Source: Ga0077555 sp033764055 | GTDB taxonomy: Bacteria > Pseudomonadota > Alphaproteobacteria > Rhizobiales > Hyphomicrobiaceae | NCBI GenBank assembly: GCA_033764055.1 | Contig: JANRJI010000055.1 | Span: 1-64,000, forward strand | Reading direction: 5' to 3' | Length of the DNA: 64,000 bases | In this document: positions 52,454 through 62,283 of the stretch, in pieces | Layout of the letters: each line of letters starts with the position of its first letter | Position numbering within the stretch: position 1 is the first letter of the stretch | Program-made: the position numbers and the translations under genes | The notes under the pieces: model-generated | The model's input: only the letters and a program-made list of their open reading frames with translations | Database searches by the model: none | What the model was told of the DNA's origin: nothing

Positions 52454-52990
52454 TCAGGTGCTGGCGCCAGCGTCTCCACCGCCGGCATCCGGCGCCTCGC
52501 GGCCTAGCAGCAGGCTCGCCGCGTACCAGAGCGCAGTCGCGGCTGGCGGCAGGATATTGCCGCGGCTCGCCTGCACCAGAGCCATCGCGACGAAGGCCAG
52601 CGCCGCGCCTCCGCGGGCGACGCCGACCGGTCCGCTGAGTTCCCTGAGCGCCGCACTGACCGTTGCCTGCCAGTCATCCTCGGAAACACCCGCTCCGGTC
52701 TCGTCGGCGGCTGGTGGCTCGGGCGTGCGAAAGACACGCGCCGCGATGGCGGCCTCGACGAGCCGCGCCGCCGGGCCCTCGTGCGAAACGATAAGGCTGC
52801 CTGTCGTCGGTCGCCCCTCGACACGGTGCACGCCCGGTAGGCCGAGCACAGCATCGCAGAGTGCGGTCAAAGTCGCGGTGTCACCCTTGTGAGCGACGAA
52901 GCTCAGACGTGTGCGGCCGGGGCAGGTGTGTGCGATGCGGCCAACCGGCGGCTCATCACCGCGGGCGCGTCTTTCTTTTCGGCTCGCCAC
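52454..52990 (-). CDS. HMA2-domain membrane-associated protein
   Basis: A 178-residue protein with GTG start. Residues about 17-85 repeat the HMA2 pattern of the ATPase N-terminus: RIAHTCPGRTRLSFVAHKGD, then LPGVHRVEGRPTTGSLIVSH. The C-terminal part has two hydrophobic stretches (GGAALAFVAMALVQASRG and PAATALWYAASLLLG) likely to be membrane helices. Its start overlaps the DUF5132 gene by 35 bases. These proteins occur with P-type ATPases of the same type and are thought to belong to a metal or membrane system; function unknown. Confidence 0.7.
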   Translation of the reverse strand: MASRKERRARGDEPPVGRIAHTCPGRTRLSFVAHKGDTATLTALCDAVLGLPGVHRVEGRPTTGSLIVSHEGPAARLVEAAIAARVFRTPEPPAADETGAGVSEDDWQATVSAALRELSGPVGVARGGAALAFVAMALVQASRGNILPPAATALWYAASLLLGREAPDAGGGDAGAST

Positions 52991-53288
52991 CGTCGGCCTC
53001 CTCGGCTGCCAGCACGGCCTCGTCTGCGGGGCGGGGCTCCGCCGGGCGGCGCTCGCTGCCCGTCGCGGCCTCCTCCTGCAGCTCTGCCAAGGCCTCCGCG
53101 TAGGCGTCCTCGGCTAGCTCCTGCAGCTCCGCAAGCGTCTCCATGCCTTGCGCGTAGCCTTTTACGGCGACCTTGATCCCGCGCCTCACGATCGGCTTGG
53201 CGCCGGCTGCAATGCTCGGCGCGAGCAGCACGAGGGCTGCCGCGCCGAAGATCCCGACGGCCAGGGTCTTGAGCAGGTTCTCGTTCAT
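52956..53288 (-). CDS. DUF5132-like small membrane protein
   Basis: A 110-residue protein: MNENLLKTLAVGIFGAAALV gives one membrane helix, then KPIVRRGIKVAVKGYAQGME, a coiled acidic stretch (LAELQELAEDAYAEALAELQ) and a charged tail. The pattern fits DUF5132, commonly next to HMA2 and P-type ATPase genes. It is the first gene of the two-gene minus-strand unit, which converges on the MetK-like gene. Confidence 0.65.
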   Translation of the reverse strand: MNENLLKTLAVGIFGAAALVLLAPSIAAGAKPIVRRGIKVAVKGYAQGMETLAELQELAEDAYAEALAELQEEAATGSERRPAEPRPADEAVLAAEEADGGEPKRKTRPR

Positions 53289-53424
53289 AAGGCCTCTATG
53301 CGCAGCTGGCGCCAGTTCTTCTGCTGCCGTGCGACGGCGGCACTGTTGCGTGACGACACCGCAGTAAGCCAAGCTCCGATCGGCGGGTGGGTAAACCCGA
53401 TGCCGCAGCCTGGCCCGGCAGGGC

Positions 53425-53862
53425 TCAGAACCAGCTCCTGAGCAGCTTCATGGCGCTCGGCTTCACCACGACCGATGCGGCCGATCGGGTGATCGGCCCA
53501 TGACAGACGGCTTCGATGGCGTTGCCGTCGGGGTCGCGCACCGTCGCCGAGTAGTAGTAGGGGTGGACATTGCCTCTTGCGGGCGGGCTCTCCTTCTTGG
53601 CGCCGGCGTCGAGTGCCGCCTCGTAGAACCTATCCACCGTCACGTTGTCCCTGGCCTGGAGCGCGATGTGCATGCGACCGGCGCGCTTATTGGTCGTGGT
53701 GGCCACGACCATCAGCTCGTCAGCGAGGAACCAGCCGTCACCTTCGCGCTCGATCTTCACACCGAGTACGGCCAGCACTGCCCCATAGAACTCCCGGCTT
53801 GCCTCGATATCCCGCGACTGAAGCCGGATGTGGTCAATCAATCGCCCCCGGTGGAATTCCAT
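53425..53862 (-). CDS. VOC (glyoxalase-like) family protein
   Basis: A 145-residue single VOC unit: RLIDHIRLQSRDIEASREFY is the first beta-alpha element with a metal-site His, RMHIALQARDNVTVDRFYEA the second, and ATVRDPDGNAIEAVCHGP the third with a family-typical Glu. Such proteins are isomerases, dioxygenases or resistance proteins. The ATG at 53862 has GAGG upstream; the next gene (pstB-like) ends about 50 bases before it. No partner identifies the substrate. Confidence 0.82.
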   Translation of the reverse strand: MEFHRGRLIDHIRLQSRDIEASREFYGAVLAVLGVKIEREGDGWFLADELMVVATTTNKRAGRMHIALQARDNVTVDRFYEAALDAGAKKESPPARGNVHPYYYSATVRDPDGNAIEAVCHGPITRSAASVVVKPSAMKLLRSWF

Positions 53863-53915
53863 ATCAGCCTCGCGCTCGCATGCTCGTCGTCTGGCAAGCG
53901 ATCCCGTATCGTGGG

Positions 53916-54749
53916 TCAACCGAATTTCCCTGTGATGTAGGCCTGGGTGATCTCGTGGCCAGGCGTGACGAATATGTCGGCCGCATCACCCTGCTCGACG
54001 ACACGACCCAGATGAAACATGGCCACTCTCTGCGAGACGCGGGCCGCCTGTTGCATGTTGTGCGTGATGATCACGATCGCATAGCTCTCGCGCAATTCGT
54101 CGATCAGCTGCTCGAGCCGGGCAGTGGCCGTCGGATCGAGTGCCGATGCGGGCTCGTCCATCAGGATGACCTCGGGATCGTAGGCAATGGCTCGTGCCAC
54201 GCACAGACGCTGTTGTTGTCCGCCAGACAGGTCGGTGCCCGGCTCCTGCAACCGGTCCTTCACTTCGTCCCACAAGCCGACCCGGCGCAGGCGATCCTCG
54301 ACCAGGGCGTCCGTAGCGGCCCGGCTGGAGACCAGACCGTGGAGCCTCGGCCCATACGCCACGTTGAAATAGATGGAGAAGGGGAAAGGGTTGGGCTTCT
54401 GGGCGACCCATCCGAAGCGCTTCCGAACGGATGTGGGGTCGAGATCGGGGGCATTGATATCCTGTCCGTCGAGTAGGACCTGGCCGGTCATTCTCGTCCC
54501 CGGAACCAATTCGTTCGTCCGGTTGAGGCAACGCAGCAACGTCGACTTGCCACACCCCGACGGTCCGATCAGCGCCGTCACCTCGCGGTTGTGGATCTTA
54601 AGGTCGATGTCGGTCAGCGCATGTTTCGCACCGTACCAGAAATTGACGTTCCGCACTTCGATTTTGACGTCATTCTGCGGCGCATGCCGTGGAACCTCGC
54701 CAAGTCGCAGACGAAAATCAACGAACTCTGACTCTCGCTCGTGCAGCAT
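53916..54749 (-). CDS. pstB: Phosphate ABC transporter ATP-binding protein PstB
   Basis: A 277-residue ABC ATPase. Walker A is GPSGCGKS at 62-69; RCLNRTNELVPGTRMTGQVL and VAQKPNPFPFSIYFNVAYGP are PstB-specific; the signature is LSGGQQQR and Walker B VILMDEPASALD. It energises phosphate import through PstCA. AGGAGGG precedes the ATG. No pstS, pstC, pstA or phoU is adjacent, so this is a lone copy that must work with permeases encoded elsewhere, or is a paralogue. The Q-loop preceding residues read GWVAQ rather than the usual GMVFQ. Confidence 0.9.
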   Translation of the reverse strand: MLHERESEFVDFRLRLGEVPRHAPQNDVKIEVRNVNFWYGAKHALTDIDLKIHNREVTALIGPSGCGKSTLLRCLNRTNELVPGTRMTGQVLLDGQDINAPDLDPTSVRKRFGWVAQKPNPFPFSIYFNVAYGPRLHGLVSSRAATDALVEDRLRRVGLWDEVKDRLQEPGTDLSGGQQQRLCVARAIAYDPEVILMDEPASALDPTATARLEQLIDELRESYAIVIITHNMQQAARVSQRVAMFHLGRVVEQGDAADIFVTPGHEITQAYITGKFG

Positions 54750-55027
54750 GACTGACCCTCCTGCCAGGCACAGGAGAAGCGCCTGTCACCGCAGACGGCA
54801 TTGACCGGAAACAAACAACCGGACGCGGAAACGGGATCGTCAGGCACGGTGCGGGGGAAGGGCAATACGTCACATTTCGGCAAGTCATTGGCGGCGCTGC
54901 TGGCAGTCTGGCGTGCCGCGTCAATCAGAGCCGTGTCGAGGGGCAGGACGAGTACGGCTTCGAGCTTCGCAGCGCAATCATGATCGAAATGACCGCGTCA
55001 CTGTGCCGGGATGAGCCCCGCCGCCCG

Positions 55028-55987
55028 TCAGGGCACCGCGTTCCAAATCGGCCGGAAGGAAAAAACGGCGGGATCCTCGGAGTCGATGCCGACTTCGACG
55101 GCGTGCATCTGGTCGGCTCCGAACACCTCGAGGGCCAACAGCTTCGGCGCGCGCTTTCGAAACGGGGTATGGACCCGGAAATTATGGCTGTCCCCGTAGA
55201 TGAGCAGCACGGGCCGCGCGAAGGCGTTTGCCTCGCGCACCAGCAACTCGGCTACATTGGTGAAGCCGGAATGCGTAAGGTGTCCGTCTCGGCCGAAGTG
55301 TCCGAAATCGAACTCGAACATGTCCGCCTGCATGGCCACGACGACTGCCTTGGCGTTGTCGCGACGCGCCTTGGCGAAGCTGTCCGAGAGCCATGCGAGA
55401 TTGGCCGCATCCCGATCGAAGAAGGCATTCGTGACCCGCCGATCCCGAGGCTCCAGAGCGTTGTTGGAGCCGACCACGTGGACGGTGACAAATTCGATGC
55501 GAGCCCGCGTGAAACGCGAATTCTCAACGAACGCCTTGTGGGCGGGCATGAGATCGCCTTGCCGCTGGAGCGGCACCGGCGACTTGCCGAGGCTCGCCGG
55601 CTCGGCGAAGAACATTGCGCGCAGCTTGTCGAGGCGCTCCAGCGGATCGAACCGGCCGGCCGGCTCCCGGTGACAGTCGGTCCACTCGTTGTCGCCGGGC
55701 GTATAGATCAGCGCCGAGGCGAAAGTCTGCATGAGCCCGAGTTGCAGTCCGAGAACAGCGTCGCTGCAAGGTTCTCCGCCGCCCTTGATGTCGCCGACAT
55801 GAATCGTGAAGGCCGGCTTGCGGGCATTGATGACGCCGATCAACGCCTGAAACTTCGGATGTGAAATGGCCTTGTCGCCGTAAGGCATATCGCCGATCGC
55901 GGCGAACGTGAACGTTTCGGCCCGCCCTGCCGGGCCTCCGATGCATAGCCCCAGGGTCAATCCCAGGATCAGTGCCGCCACGCGCAT
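55028..55987 (-). CDS. Exported metallophosphoesterase
   Basis: A 319-residue protein with a signal peptide (MRVAALILGLTLGLCIGGPA). The calcineurin-like fold is indicated by FTFAAIGDMPYG, TIHVGDIKGGGEPC, YTPGDNEWTDCHR (the GDNE metal motif) and LLIYGDSHNFRVHTPF near the end, where GDSH replaces the usual GHxH. GGGAG precedes the ATG at 55987. It likely hydrolyses phosphate esters in the periplasm, in line with the neighbouring phosphate and glycerol-phosphate uptake genes. Confidence 0.8.
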   Translation of the reverse strand: MRVAALILGLTLGLCIGGPAGRAETFTFAAIGDMPYGDKAISHPKFQALIGVINARKPAFTIHVGDIKGGGEPCSDAVLGLQLGLMQTFASALIYTPGDNEWTDCHREPAGRFDPLERLDKLRAMFFAEPASLGKSPVPLQRQGDLMPAHKAFVENSRFTRARIEFVTVHVVGSNNALEPRDRRVTNAFFDRDAANLAWLSDSFAKARRDNAKAVVVAMQADMFEFDFGHFGRDGHLTHSGFTNVAELLVREANAFARPVLLIYGDSHNFRVHTPFRKRAPKLLALEVFGADQMHAVEVGIDSEDPAVFSFRPIWNAVP

Positions 55988-56055
55988 CTGGCTCTCCCAT
56001 GAGTGCAGCCGTATCGAGCCGCAGTCTACACCTAGACACACGCCCTTGACTGTGA

Positions 56056-56077
56056 CGTGACACGGCTCGGTGCCACG
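56056..56077. promoter_or_regulatory. Inverted repeat between divergent phosphoesterase and Ugp-type operon
   Basis: CGTGACAC-GGCTCG-GTGCCACG has 8-bp arms with one mismatch, centred in the 184-bp divergent gap. It could be an operator for both units. It does not match a textbook PHO box. Confidence 0.35.
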
Positions 56078-56171
56078 TGAGCTTCGTCACACACCTGAAA
56101 CAGCATCGACCTAGAAGCGCTCGTGATCCGTGCCGTTCGGCGCGCGATATCGTCAGGGACGCAATTGGCTG

Positions 56172-57376
<1,205 letters not shown>

Positions 57377-57380
<4 letters not shown>

Positions 57381-58303
57381 TCATGTCTATGGCCGATGCG
57401 AATGGTGAGCATGCGCTACCCGAGGCTCGTCGTGCCGTCGCCCGGAAGCTGAGATGGAGTGGCGCACTTTTCGTTTTGCCGGCGGCGCTATTGCTCGCGG
57501 CCTTGCTGCTGGCTCCGCTGCTCTGCCTCTTGGTCCTGAGCTTCACTGACTACGAGATCGGCGCGGTGACCATCAAGTGGCTGGGCTTCGACAACTTCAA
57601 GCGCGCGATCCTGGACCCCGTATTTCGCCGGGCGGTTGCGAACACACTGCTTTATGTCTCGATCGTGCTGCCAGGCGGTGTGCTGCTGGGACTGCTCATC
57701 GCGATCCTGGTGCATGGCCGCACCCGCACGCGCGGCTTCTACGAGGTAGTGTACTTTCTACCGGTTACCACCACGATGATCGCCATGGCGACGGTCTGGC
57801 AGTTCGTCCTGCATCCGAGTCTCGGGCCTGTCAACGCGGTGATCAAGGTCGTGGGCTACCCAGAGCAGGCGTTCATCTCGAACCCTAAGCTGCTGATCCC
57901 GACTCTCGCCGTGATCGGCCTGTGGCAGGTGATCGGCTTCAACATGGTGCTGTTCCTCGCCGGGTTGACCGCCATTCCTCGTGACCTCTACGACGCTGCC
58001 GAGGTGGATGGCGCGGGAGGTCCAATCAACCGCTTCCTGACCGTGACGTGGCCGCAGCTCGCGCCGACAACGATGTTTGTCGCCGTCACGACATCGATCA
58101 CGGCCTTCAAGGTGTTCGATACTGTTGCGGCTCTCACGCAGGGCAAGGACGGTTCAGAGGTTCTCCTCTACGCGATCTACCTCGAGGGCTTCCAGTATTT
58201 CAAGATCGGCTACGCCGCCGCTTTGACCGTGATTTTCCTCCTGTTCATGTTGGCGTTCTCGCTGGTGCAGGCGTTTCAGCTCGACCGGCGGGTGCACTAC
58301 TGA
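57377..58303 (+). CDS. Sugar/glycerol-phosphate-type ABC permease (UgpA-like)
   Basis: A 308-residue permease. The first helix follows a 27-residue tail (SGALFVLPAALLLAALLLAP); the EAA loop is DLYDAAEVDGAGGPINRFLT, and the C-terminus ends QAFQLDRRVHY. The GTG start overlaps the ATPase stop (GTGA). With the next gene it forms the transmembrane channel of a CUT1-family importer. Six helices are expected. Confidence 0.9.
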
Positions 58304-59172
58304 TGGCGCGCGCAGCCCCGAAGCTTGACGCCACGTTGGCTGGTCGCGCGCCAAAGCTGCTCAGTGCCGTCGCCGCGCACATCGTTCTCGTGGTGGGCGC
58401 CGTGTTCGTCCTGCTGCCATTCGCCTGGATGCTGCTGACGGCGGTTCGCGCGCCTGAGGAAATCCTGAGCGGGTCGCTCAGTCCGATTCCGCAACGCTTC
58501 TATGGCATCGAGAACGTCACGCAGGCTCTGACGCTCGCGCCGCTGCACCTGTTCATGCTCAACGGCGTGATCGTCTGCAGCGGGATCCTCCTGGTCCAGC
58601 TGCTGGTGTCCATTCCTGCCGCCTATGCTCTCGCCAAGCTTGATTTCCCGGGACGCACGCTGCTGTTCACACTCGTGATCGCGGGTCTGTCAATCCCGAT
58701 CCAGGTACCAGCGCTTCCCCTCTATCTCGGGCTCGCCAACCTGAAGCTGCTCGATACCTACTTCGCGATGATGCTGCCGTTCTTTCTGTCGGTATTCGCA
58801 ACGTTTCTCTTCCGACAGGTGTTCAAGCAGTTTCCCGACGAGATCCTGCAGGCAGCCCGCGTCGACGGCCTGAGCGAGGTCGAGATCCTCTGGCGCATCG
58901 TGGTGCCCAGTGCCTGGCCGGCCATCAGCGCCTTCTCGATCTTCTCGATCGTCGCTCACTGGAACGATCTGTACTGGCCGATGATCGTCATCCAGCGGCT
59001 GGAATACGCCCCGCCACCACTCGGAATGCTGTTTTTTGCCGGCTCAGAGCTCGGCACCAACTACGGAAGCCTCATGGCTGGCGCTGCGATCATCACGATG
59101 CCGCTCGTCATCCTGTTCCTCATCGCGCGACGAAACTTCGTCCAGGGCATCACCATGACCGGGATCAAGTAG
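58303..59172 (+). CDS. Sugar/glycerol-phosphate-type ABC permease (UgpE-like)
   Basis: A 289-residue permease starting MARAAPKLDATLAGRAPKLL. The pattern of the CUT1 MalG/UgpE subunit is visible: LPFAWMLLTAVRAPEEIL, PAAYALAKLDFPGRTLLFTL, the EAA loop EILQAARVDGLSEVEILWRI and ARRNFVQGITMTGIK at the C-terminus. The start overlaps the preceding stop in TGATG. Confidence 0.92.
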   Translation: MARAAPKLDATLAGRAPKLLSAVAAHIVLVVGAVFVLLPFAWMLLTAVRAPEEILSGSLSPIPQRFYGIENVTQALTLAPLHLFMLNGVIVCSGILLVQLLVSIPAAYALAKLDFPGRTLLFTLVIAGLSIPIQVPALPLYLGLANLKLLDTYFAMMLPFFLSVFATFLFRQVFKQFPDEILQAARVDGLSEVEILWRIVVPSAWPAISAFSIFSIVAHWNDLYWPMIVIQRLEYAPPPLGMLFFAGSELGTNYGSLMAGAAIITMPLVILFLIARRNFVQGITMTGIK

Positions 59173-59264
59173 CGCCGCCCGTCCATCTCAAAGCCAACTA
59201 CGCCTTCCGGCAGGTCCGGCTGCCGGCAATGTCGTTCGAGGTTCTCAGCGCAAGGAGCATGAGC

Positions 59265-60569
59265 ATGAAGTCACGTAGAGGGGTTCTGGCCGGTACGGCC
59301 GCTGCAACCGTCGCCTTGGCGGCCGGCCTGCCATTGTTGGCCCTCGCTCAGGACAAAGAGGTCACCCTCGATGTCCTCTATTGCTTCCCGAGCTTCGCGC
59401 GATTCCACGAGCCGGTCGCTGCCGAATTCATGAAGGCGAACCCGAGCATCAAGGTCAGGTTCCGGGCGCCCTCTCCCAGCTATGACGAAGGGCACCAGGT
59501 GATCCTTCGTAGCGCGCTGACCAACCAGTTGCCGGACGTCTTCTACTCGGGCTTCCATCTGTTTCCCGAGCTGGTGCGCACGCTCGACAAGCGCAAGCAG
59601 GCCGTGGCGCTCGACGATCTCCTCGCCAAGGAAGGCAAAGATTTCCGCAAGGCCAACTACTCCGATAGCCTGATGGCGCTCGGCACCGTCGAAAAGAAAA
59701 TCTACGGCATCCCTTTCAACGCCTCGAACCCGATCGTCTATTTCAACAACGACCTTGTGAAGAAGGCCGGCGTCACACCGGAGAGCTTCCCGCAGACCAT
59801 CGAGGGCATCATCGAGCTCGCCGCCAAGATCAAGGACCCGGCGGCCGGCATCAACGGCATGGCCTACGACGTCCACGGCTGGCCCGACAGCTGGCTGTTC
59901 GAGGCCATGATCTCGCAGGCGGGCGGCCGCCTGCTGACCGAGGACGGCGGGGACATTGCCTTCGACGGACCTGCCGGTCTCAACGCGATGAAGCTGTTCC
60001 GCCGCATGATCACCGAGGGTGGCATGCAGATGATCGACTGGGAGCAGAGCCGTCAGGCTTTCGGCGCCGGCAAAATCGGCATCTTCTTCACCACGCCGGC
60101 GCATCTGACACAAGTGACTGGCCTCGTCGCCGGCAAGTTCGATCTCAAGACGACGACGTTCCCGATCGGCGACAAAGAGAAGGGGCGTATTCCAACGGGT
60201 GGCAACGCGGTGATGACGTTCACGCAGGATCCCGCCAAGCTCGCGGCGGTGTGGACCTTCATCAAGTACGTCACAGGTCCGGTGGCCCAGAGGACGGTGG
60301 TCGAGATGACCGGCTACCTTCCGACCAACCTGCGTGCATCGGGGCCTGAGTTCCTCGGACCGTTCTACGAGAAGAACCCGAACTATCGCACTCCGATCCG
60401 GCAGATCGAGCGGGCCGGTCCGTGGGGCGCCTATCCCGACGGCAACACCGTGCGCATCTGGCGCGCGCAGCGCGACGTCATCGGCAAGGTGATGCGCGGC
60501 GATGCGGCGCCGGAGGCTGGACTTGCCGAGATCGTCAAGACGACCCGTGAGATGATGAAGGCGAAGTGA
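59265..60569 (+). CDS. ABC transporter substrate-binding protein, UgpB-like
   Basis: A 434-residue periplasmic binding protein of family 1. The signal is twin-arginine-like: MKSRRGVLAGTAAATVALAA, cleavage after ALAQ. The ATG at 59265 has AAGGAG seven bases upstream; two earlier ATGs in frame fit less well. The mature part reads VTLDVLYCFPSFARFHEPVA and later YGIPFNASNPIVYFNNDLVK, GGNAVMTFTQDPAK and EMTGYLPTN, typical of UgpB-type glycerol-3-phosphate or glycerophosphodiester binders. With the phosphodiesterase that follows, a glycerophosphodiester ligand is a reasonable inference. Confidence 0.88.
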   Translation: MKSRRGVLAGTAAATVALAAGLPLLALAQDKEVTLDVLYCFPSFARFHEPVAAEFMKANPSIKVRFRAPSPSYDEGHQVILRSALTNQLPDVFYSGFHLFPELVRTLDKRKQAVALDDLLAKEGKDFRKANYSDSLMALGTVEKKIYGIPFNASNPIVYFNNDLVKKAGVTPESFPQTIEGIIELAAKIKDPAAGINGMAYDVHGWPDSWLFEAMISQAGGRLLTEDGGDIAFDGPAGLNAMKLFRRMITEGGMQMIDWEQSRQAFGAGKIGIFFTTPAHLTQVTGLVAGKFDLKTTTFPIGDKEKGRIPTGGNAVMTFTQDPAKLAAVWTFIKYVTGPVAQRTVVEMTGYLPTNLRASGPEFLGPFYEKNPNYRTPIRQIERAGPWGAYPDGNTVRIWRAQRDVIGKVMRGDAAPEAGLAEIVKTTREMMKAK

Positions 60570-60643
60570 CGCGAATGCGGGAGAGCGGTTCGGCCGCTCT
60601 CCTGCACACGCAGCTGTACTGCGACGACGAGGAGCGACCCGTC

Positions 60644-61453
60644 ATGAAGATCATCCACGTCACCGATCCCCACGTGCGTCCGCGCGGGCAGCACATCTAC
60701 GGCGTCGATTCCGGCGCCCGGCTCGCGGCCGTCGTCGCCGACATCAACGCGCAACACAGTGACGCGGCCCTCGTCGCAATAACAGGCGATCTTACCCATT
60801 ACGGTGAGCCGGACGCCTACGCTCGCGTCGCGGAGATCCTGGCGGACCTGCGCGCCCCCTATCGCTTGATGCTTGGCAACCACGATAACCGGCCGGCCTT
60901 CCGCGCGGCCTTCAAGCGTCACCCGGTCGACGACAACGGCTTCGTGCAGTGCATGATCGACGCGCCGGGCCGCATCGGCCGCCTGCTGTTCCTCGACACC
61001 CACGAGGAGGGTCGTATCGGCGGGCACCTGTGTGGCGCTCGGTTGGCGTGGCTGAAGGCCTGCCTCGAGCAGGCGGGCGAGCGGCCGGTGGTGATCTTCC
61101 AGCATCATCCGCCGCTGCCTGTGAGCGCGCCGCACTTCGACGCCATCTGCATGGCGACGCCCGAGCCCTATCTCGCGGCGCTACGCGCGCACCCCGGCGG
61201 CGTGCGTCACATTTTCCTCGGCCACATACATATCCCGCTCACCGGCGTGTTCCCAGGCGGCTTGCCGTTCACCGCGGGCCGCGGCTGCTCGCATCAGATG
61301 GTGCTGGACTTCAAGAGTCCCAATGCGCCATGGGCTGCCGGCGCGCCGAATTACAACGTCATCTTGCTCGGCGCCGACGACCTCTACATCCACAACTTCG
61401 ACTTGATCGGAGCCGAGCATATCGGCACGGCAGAGGCTCCAGCCGGCCCGTGA
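60644..61453 (+). CDS. Cytoplasmic metallophosphoesterase (cyclic/glycerophospho-diesterase type)
   Basis: A 269-residue calcineurin-like phosphodiesterase. All metal motifs are present: DPHVR (MKIIHVTDPHVRPRG), ITGDLTHYGE, LGNHDNR, FQHHPPLP and LGHIHIPLTG. This is the group of class III phosphodiesterases that includes CpdA and the GpdQ glycerophosphodiesterase. AGGAG precedes the ATG by ten bases. It lacks a signal peptide and ends the Ugp-type operon, so it probably hydrolyses the imported diester in the cytoplasm. Confidence 0.9.
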   Translation: MKIIHVTDPHVRPRGQHIYGVDSGARLAAVVADINAQHSDAALVAITGDLTHYGEPDAYARVAEILADLRAPYRLMLGNHDNRPAFRAAFKRHPVDDNGFVQCMIDAPGRIGRLLFLDTHEEGRIGGHLCGARLAWLKACLEQAGERPVVIFQHHPPLPVSAPHFDAICMATPEPYLAALRAHPGGVRHIFLGHIHIPLTGVFPGGLPFTAGRGCSHQMVLDFKSPNAPWAAGAPNYNVILLGADDLYIHNFDLIGAEHIGTAEAPAGP

Positions 61454-61506
61454 CTCGTGCCGGGGCTCATAATCGTTGCTCCGATCTGGTATAGTTCAGT
61501 GAAACG

Positions 61507-62163
61507 TCAGGCAGCGTGTCGCTCGGCCAGTGCTGCCAACGCGGCGACTGCCTCGCTTGGCTCGAGCCGCTTGCGATAGTCGGGATCGACGAAGGCGAGC
61601 GCGATGCGGCCACCCTTCTCGACGACGTAGGTCGCCGGCATCGGAAGCGACCAGCGGTCGTTGCCATTGCGTGAGGGCAGATCGTGGCCGGCCTTGACGA
61701 AGTAGGCCTTCACGGCGTCCGACAACTCGAAGCGTATGCCGAGCGCATCGGCGAGACGTCCGTGCTCATCGGAGAGAACTGTAAACGCGAGGTCGTTTTT
61801 CTCGGCGGTCGTGAGAGCGTTATCCGGCGTCTCGGGCGTCACGGCGATGAGGCGCGCAGCGAGCCGGGTGATGTCTGGAACCAGTTTCTGGTAGGCGCGC
61901 AGTTCGAGATTGCAGTAGGGGCACCAGCCACCGCGATAGAAGGTGATCAGAAGTGGCCCCTCGCCCGCCAGCGCCGCGATATCGACGGGGCGCCCGAGCT
62001 GATCGGGAAGCGAAAGCGCGGGAAAATTGTCGCCAACTTTCAGAGCCGTTGCGGCCTGTGGCTGCAGCGCTGCGTTGTCGTCGGCCATCATTTTCGCGAC
62101 GTCGGGGCCGACACGCCCGGTCCAGGTGGCCTTGAATGAGTCGAGCTCGGCTTGCAGGGACAT
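61507..62163 (-). CDS. AhpC/TSA-family peroxiredoxin-like protein
   Basis: A 218-residue thioredoxin-fold protein. The redox motif is Cys81-Pro-Tyr-Cys84 in FYRGGWCPYCNLELRAYQKL, after an N-terminal helical extension of about 40 residues. The rest follows the peroxiredoxin-like pattern (LIAVTPETPDN, FTVLSDEHGRLADALGI, LPMPATYVVEKGGRIALAFV). It probably reduces peroxides using a CxxC pair. It is divergent from a LysR gene that may control it. Confidence 0.9.
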   Translation of the reverse strand: MSLQAELDSFKATWTGRVGPDVAKMMADDNAALQPQAATALKVGDNFPALSLPDQLGRPVDIAALAGEGPLLITFYRGGWCPYCNLELRAYQKLVPDITRLAARLIAVTPETPDNALTTAEKNDLAFTVLSDEHGRLADALGIRFELSDAVKAYFVKAGHDLPSRNGNDRWSLPMPATYVVEKGGRIALAFVDPDYRKRLEPSEAVAALAALAERHAA

Positions 62164-62259
62164 TTCGCTCTCCTTGAAACGGCGGGCGTGCTCTCGCCAG
62201 CAGGATCAGAGATGCCCCAAACGACCTCATTGCATAACTGGGTCGAGTCTCATATCGTT

Positions 62260-62276
62260 CATACATCTTGCGTATG
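62260..62276. promoter_or_regulatory. Candidate LysR box
   Basis: CATAC-N7-GTATG is a perfect inverted repeat and contains T-N11-A (TACATCTTGCGTA), the LysR consensus. It lies in the 120-bp gap between the divergent peroxiredoxin and LysR genes, next to the LysR start, so it may repress lysR and activate the peroxiredoxin gene. Confidence 0.55.
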
Positions 62277-62283
62277 GATGCAC

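Noticed and set aside
56041..56110. PHO box before the Ugp-type operon
   Set aside because: The GTGAC-containing repeats do not match the 7-bp direct repeats with 4-bp spacing of PhoB sites.
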